Notes under the pieces: model-generated | Told to the model about the DNA's origin: nothing | Databases searched by the model: none | Seen by the model: only the letters and a program-made list of their open reading frames with translations | Translations under genes and position numbers: made by a program | In this document: in pieces, positions 58,912-60,000 of the stretch | Position numbering within the stretch: the first letter of the stretch is position 1 | How the letters are laid out: every line of letters begins with the position of its first letter | DNA from: Nymphaea colorata | Taxonomy: Eukaryota; Streptophyta; Magnoliopsida; Nymphaeales; Nymphaeaceae | Assembly (NCBI RefSeq): GCF_008831285.2 | Contig: NC_045150.1 | Location: forward strand, 2,618,001-2,678,000 | DNA: 60,000 bases | Direction of reading: 5' to 3'

Positions 58912-60000
58912 CAGTGGCGGAGCCATAAAAATTGGCCGGCGGGGCACTTATTTAAAATACTCAAATCTGGTGAGGGGACTTATGTATATATATAAGGATA
59001 AATATTTAAGATTCTTAGTTAAAAATAAAGAATTTTTAAGAGACCGTCTTCTAACTTAAAATTTCTTATTGGGAGGAAGAAAAAAAAATAAAAAAGGCAT
59101 GGTCCGAACAGGGCCTAAAAAGCCTAAATTGAGCAGCTAAAACGCTAAGCATGACCTGAAAGTGTTGGCCTTTTATTTGGCTTGTGTAACTTGATTTACA
59201 AATTTATTTTCACATTAATACTATTGAATATTAAAAAAGTAATTTTAATTAATTGAAAATGCAAATTTAGAAAATCAGTGTTAAATGTTTTATGAATAAT
59301 CTTCTGCAAGTCTCGTGGCTCACTTCTGCAAGCCTAGCCAGAACAAGCAAAGCCCAAAGACTGGTTTGGTACCTGCCCTGATACAGTGTAAAACATCATC
59401 TACGACAAGGAATCCGAATCTCACAAAAATTTCTTACATGAAAAGATAACTTTCCAATGTGGGTAAGACAAAAGATGTCATGCATTTCTTCTAAGTTTAG
59501 ACAAATAAATTATAGATGGCACATGTTTCTAATAGGCCACAGGGTGAAGATGTGCGAGACCATTTAAAAATTTTACAATATTTAAGAAAATTCTTAGCCG
59601 TCTCCGAACGTGGCCTTCTTCTCTCACCTTTTTCTTTTTTAATTTAAACTCATGATTTATTAAATGAGGCATGAAACAAATGTTTTTCGTGTACCACCAC
59701 TCCGTTAAACATATCATGGATATTTCTCCCTTGCAATCACGTAGAAAGCCAGAGTTATCGTGGTCTGCCTCTTTTTCCCCATGGAAATTGACTAAGGTAA
59801 GGAGAACCTTCGGTAACTTCTCCGGCCATGCATGACATCATGACATCTTTATGATAACACTATGAATTTAAGATCTCAATTCTTGTGAATTTCTAATAAA
59901 TAGTGAAGAGAGTGAGAGGGAGGAAGAAGGCTACGACTTGAAAAATATTTTGGGCTATCTTGGGCTGGCGTGGGCAGGCGCCCACACCTGCCCCACGCTA
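58912..60000. repeat. CAGTGGCGGA repeat that interrupts B3 copy C, and following repeat-derived DNA
   Basis: Starts CAGTGGCGGAGCCATAAAAA exactly where copy C stops. I do not see the inverse end (TCCGCCACTG) or the missing first half of B3 before the window ends. The remainder is AT-rich without a recognisable gene, ending in GGGCTGGCGTGGGCAGGCGCC. Confidence 0.5.

Overview
The window is nuclear DNA from a flowering plant. It has split genes with GT-AG introns, including one intron of 5.6 kb, and plant-specific NAC and B3 transcription-factor families. It is AT-rich and crowded with long (TA)n and (GA)n microsatellites and plant transposon relics. XND1-type NAC genes are known from angiosperms, which supports that placement. 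I cannot name the species.

Layout. 1-7.5 kb is intergenic, with MITE-like repeats, three long microsatellites and, at its end, a LINE scrap. 7.5-15.9 kb is a tandem segmental duplication in the order R1, B3-A, R2, B3-B. R is a block of about 1 kb and each B3 gene is a single-exon 203-codon gene with its own TATA box. A 1.8 kb hAT element sits in the second unit. 16.9-28.4 kb (+) is a complete eight-exon SAL1 gene, the 3'(2'),5'-bisphosphate nucleotidase that hydrolyses PAP, with an N-terminal organelle-targeting extension. Its second intron is swollen by a Copia gag relic, an A-rich element and a PIF/Harbinger-type element. 28.4-38.2 kb is intergenic with several small MITEs. 38.3-39.7 kb (-) is a complete three-exon NAC104/XND1-type gene whose first-intron donor is fused to a (TC)n tract. 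39.7-53.9 kb is repeat-rich intergenic DNA, including a hAT MITE with a perfect 8-bp target duplication and a 185-bp tandem array. 53.9-57.4 kb (+) is a decayed L1-type LINE. 57.7-58.9 kb (-) holds a third B3 copy, broken at its 5' end by a repeat, with flanking DNA shared with B3-B. The last 1 kb is repeat-derived.

The genes do not form a pathway. SAL1 controls PAP in sulfur metabolism and stress signalling, the NAC104-type gene is a predicted repressor of xylem differentiation, and the B3 genes form a small locally expanded family of unknown role. I see no defence system, CRISPR array, rRNA gene or intact tRNA gene. The most notable structures are the B3 segmental duplication and its disrupted inverted third copy, the mosaic divergence between B3-A and B3-B, the microsatellite at the NAC donor site, and the Harbinger-type element with a giant polypurine/polypyrimidine hairpin inside SAL1.
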